This document shows positions 5,903 to 6,944 of a stretch of 6,944 nt of DNA, in pieces. This stretch comes from an uncultured Ruminococcus sp. (GTDB lineage: Bacteria; Bacillota; Clostridia; Oscillospirales; Ruminococcaceae). The stretch is from the NCBI GenBank assembly GCA_946537565.1, contig CAMNFW010000110.1, forward strand, positions 1 to 6,944, written 5' to 3'. The translations under genes and the position numbers were made by a program. Position 1 is the first letter of the stretch. Each line of letters opens with the position of its first letter. The notes under the pieces were generated by a model. It made no database searches. It was not told the DNA's origin and saw only the letters and a program-made list of their open reading frames with translations.

Positions 5903-6755
5903 GATCAATCTCTCTCTCGATGTGACTGGTCGGCTGGATAATGGCTATCATACGATCGAAAGCGTTTTTCAGACCGTCGGTCTGTACGATGAGATAACTG
6001 TCGAAAAAGCTGATAGTATATCCATAAGCTGCACAGTCCCGGAACAGTTCGCTGCTGCTGACCATATCCCCTGCGACAAAAGAAATATCGCTTATAAGGC
6101 AGCAGAACTCTTTTTCAGCCAGGCCGGTATTTCCGGCGGCTGTAATATCCACATTCTTAAGGGTATTCCTTCTCAGGCTGGAATGGGCGGCGGAAGCACT
6201 GATGCTGCTGGTGTTCTTTACTGTCTGAATAAGGTTTTCAGTGCAGGTCTTTCAGCTGAACAGCTTGCTGAGCTGGGAAAAAATCTCGGTGCCGATGTTC
6301 CGTTCTTCTTCAGCGGCGGAACCGCTTTCGTCAGCGGTATAGGTGAAAAGCTTACTCCCCTGCCGGATTTTTCTGGACGTATCCTTGTTATCGCTAAGGG
6401 CAGTCAGGGCGTTTCTACCGCAGATGCCTACAGAAATGTTGATGCTCTGACTGAACCCTTTCACCCCCAGACTGCTGCTCTGGCTGACGCTATTAAAAAT
6501 GCCCCAGAAACTGCTTATCAATTCTTCGGCAATATCTTTGAAGCAGCTGTCGGTCTCGAAGAGGTGGACAAGCTCAAATCTGCCATGCTCAACAAAGATG
6601 CCCTGAAAGCTAATATGACCGGCAGTGGCTCCGCTGTATTCGGTCTCTTTGAAACCCTTGAAGCTGCTGAGATATGCTGTTCAAAGCTTAAAAGCTGGGG
6701 GTACTTTGCCGCCGTTTGTGAAACCGTCAACAGCTCATTCATCGAGCTTGACTGA
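5880..6755 (+). CDS. ispE: 4-diphosphocytidyl-2-C-methyl-D-erythritol kinase
   Basis: A 291-residue GHMP-family kinase catalysing the ATP-dependent phosphorylation of CDP-methylerythritol, the fourth step of the methylerythritol phosphate (non-mevalonate) route to isopentenyl diphosphate. Motif 1 is AAKINLSLDVTGRLDNGYH (6-24, catalytic K8). The ATP-binding motif 2 is PSQAGMGGGSTDAA (97-110). LGADVPFF (136-143) carries the catalytic D139. Motif 3 is MTGSGSAVFGLF (246-257). The length is normal for the family and the N-terminus begins as expected at this ATG. It overlaps the aminotransferase by 23 nt and is the last gene of the plus-strand operon, ending 17 nt before a terminator stem. Linkage of ispE to an amino-acid regulator and aminotransferase has no obvious pathway logic. 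Nothing in the protein looks degraded. Confidence 0.97.
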   Translation: MKIKSAAKINLSLDVTGRLDNGYHTIESVFQTVGLYDEITVEKADSISISCTVPEQFAAADHIPCDKRNIAYKAAELFFSQAGISGGCNIHILKGIPSQAGMGGGSTDAAGVLYCLNKVFSAGLSAEQLAELGKNLGADVPFFFSGGTAFVSGIGEKLTPLPDFSGRILVIAKGSQGVSTADAYRNVDALTEPFHPQTAALADAIKNAPETAYQFFGNIFEAAVGLEEVDKLKSAMLNKDALKANMTGSGSAVFGLFETLEAAEICCSKLKSWGYFAAVCETVNSSFIELD

Positions 6756-6772
6756 TATTTGATCCATTAACC

Positions 6773-6812
6773 AAAACAGACCCGGAATTTCAATTTCTCT
6801 GGGTCTGTTTTT
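6773..6812 (+). terminator. Intrinsic terminator after ispE, bidirectional
   Basis: AAAACAGACCC (6773-6783) pairs perfectly over 11 bp with GGGTCTGTTTT (6801-6811) around a 17-nt loop, and the stem runs into TTTTT (6808-6812). Read on the minus strand, the same stem is followed by TTTTGGTT. The structure can therefore also stop the convergent gene whose stop codon is at 6828-6830. It is nearly equidistant from the two stop codons. Confidence 0.88.
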
Positions 6813-6827
6813 GTTATAATCTTAGTT

Positions 6828-6944
6828 TTATTCTTCCGGTGCAGCTTCTTCCTCTTCTGAAGGCGGATTATCTGCCGGAGCTGCCTCAACCGGTACTGCC
6901 TCAGTTTCCGTCGTCTCCGTTGTTACCTCATGATACATATTGTC
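6828..6944 (-). CDS. C-terminal tail of an unidentified protein, 5' part outside the window
   Basis: An open frame enters from the right edge and ends at TAA (6830-6828), convergent with ispE. The 38 visible residues are low in complexity, acidic and proline/alanine-containing: DNMYHEVTTETTETEAV followed by PVEAAPADNPPSEEEEAAPEE in two runs. This looks like a disordered tail on a longer protein. No domain, membrane segment or sorting motif is visible. I do not recognise the protein. The position of the stop just before the shared terminator, and the strongly coding-like GAA/GAG/GCA composition, support a real gene. Confidence 0.65.
   Translation of the reverse strand, partial: DNMYHEVTTETTETEAVPVEAAPADNPPSEEEEAAPEE

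Overview
The window looks like ordinary chromosome from a Gram-positive anaerobe of the Clostridia, most plausibly a Ruminococcus-like member of the Oscillospiraceae. The evidence is moderate GC content, strong AGGAGG-type ribosome sites, sigma-A-type promoters, the UPF0237/UPF0210 gene pair, a NahK-type kinase and the non-mevalonate isoprenoid gene ispE. The genus is an inference from gene content and style; no rRNA or other marker is present. I see no mobile element, CRISPR array, tRNA or rRNA.

Left half (1-2986, minus strand): one tight operon read right to left. It encodes an ACT-domain protein (UPF0237), its usual partner UPF0210/DUF711, a NahK-like sugar 1-kinase whose GTG start directly follows the UPF0210 stop in the same frame, and a dCMP deaminase that runs off the left edge. 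A near-consensus promoter with an extended -10 lies at 3035-3063. It is flanked by a perfect 10-bp inverted repeat and followed by a small GNRA-loop hairpin at the predicted 5' end of the mRNA.

Middle (2987-3231): an AT-rich divergent promoter region. Its rightward promoter drives a PHP-family phosphoesterase of the histidinol-phosphatase type (3232-4080). A 143-base gap follows, with a candidate promoter and short repeats but no clear terminator.

Right half (4224-6755, plus strand): an operon of an Lrp/AsnC-family regulator, a class I PLP aminotransferase (2-nt gap) and ispE (23-nt overlap). The regulator/aminotransferase pair resembles the alaR/alaT (yugG/yugH) arrangement of Bacillus subtilis, which suggests amino-acid-responsive control of transamination, with ispE carried on the same transcript. 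A bidirectional terminator (6773-6812) separates ispE from a convergent minus-strand gene, of which only an acidic, proline-containing C-terminal tail is visible (6828-6944).

The two halves differ in silent-site composition. The minus-strand genes prefer purine-ending codons such as ATA, while the plus-strand genes prefer ATC and other pyrimidine-ending codons. One strand is therefore pyrimidine-rich throughout, as expected if the minus genes lie on the leading and the plus genes on the lagging replication strand. Most of the content is recognisable housekeeping metabolism. The least understood part is the ACT/UPF0210/kinase operon and its promoter architecture.
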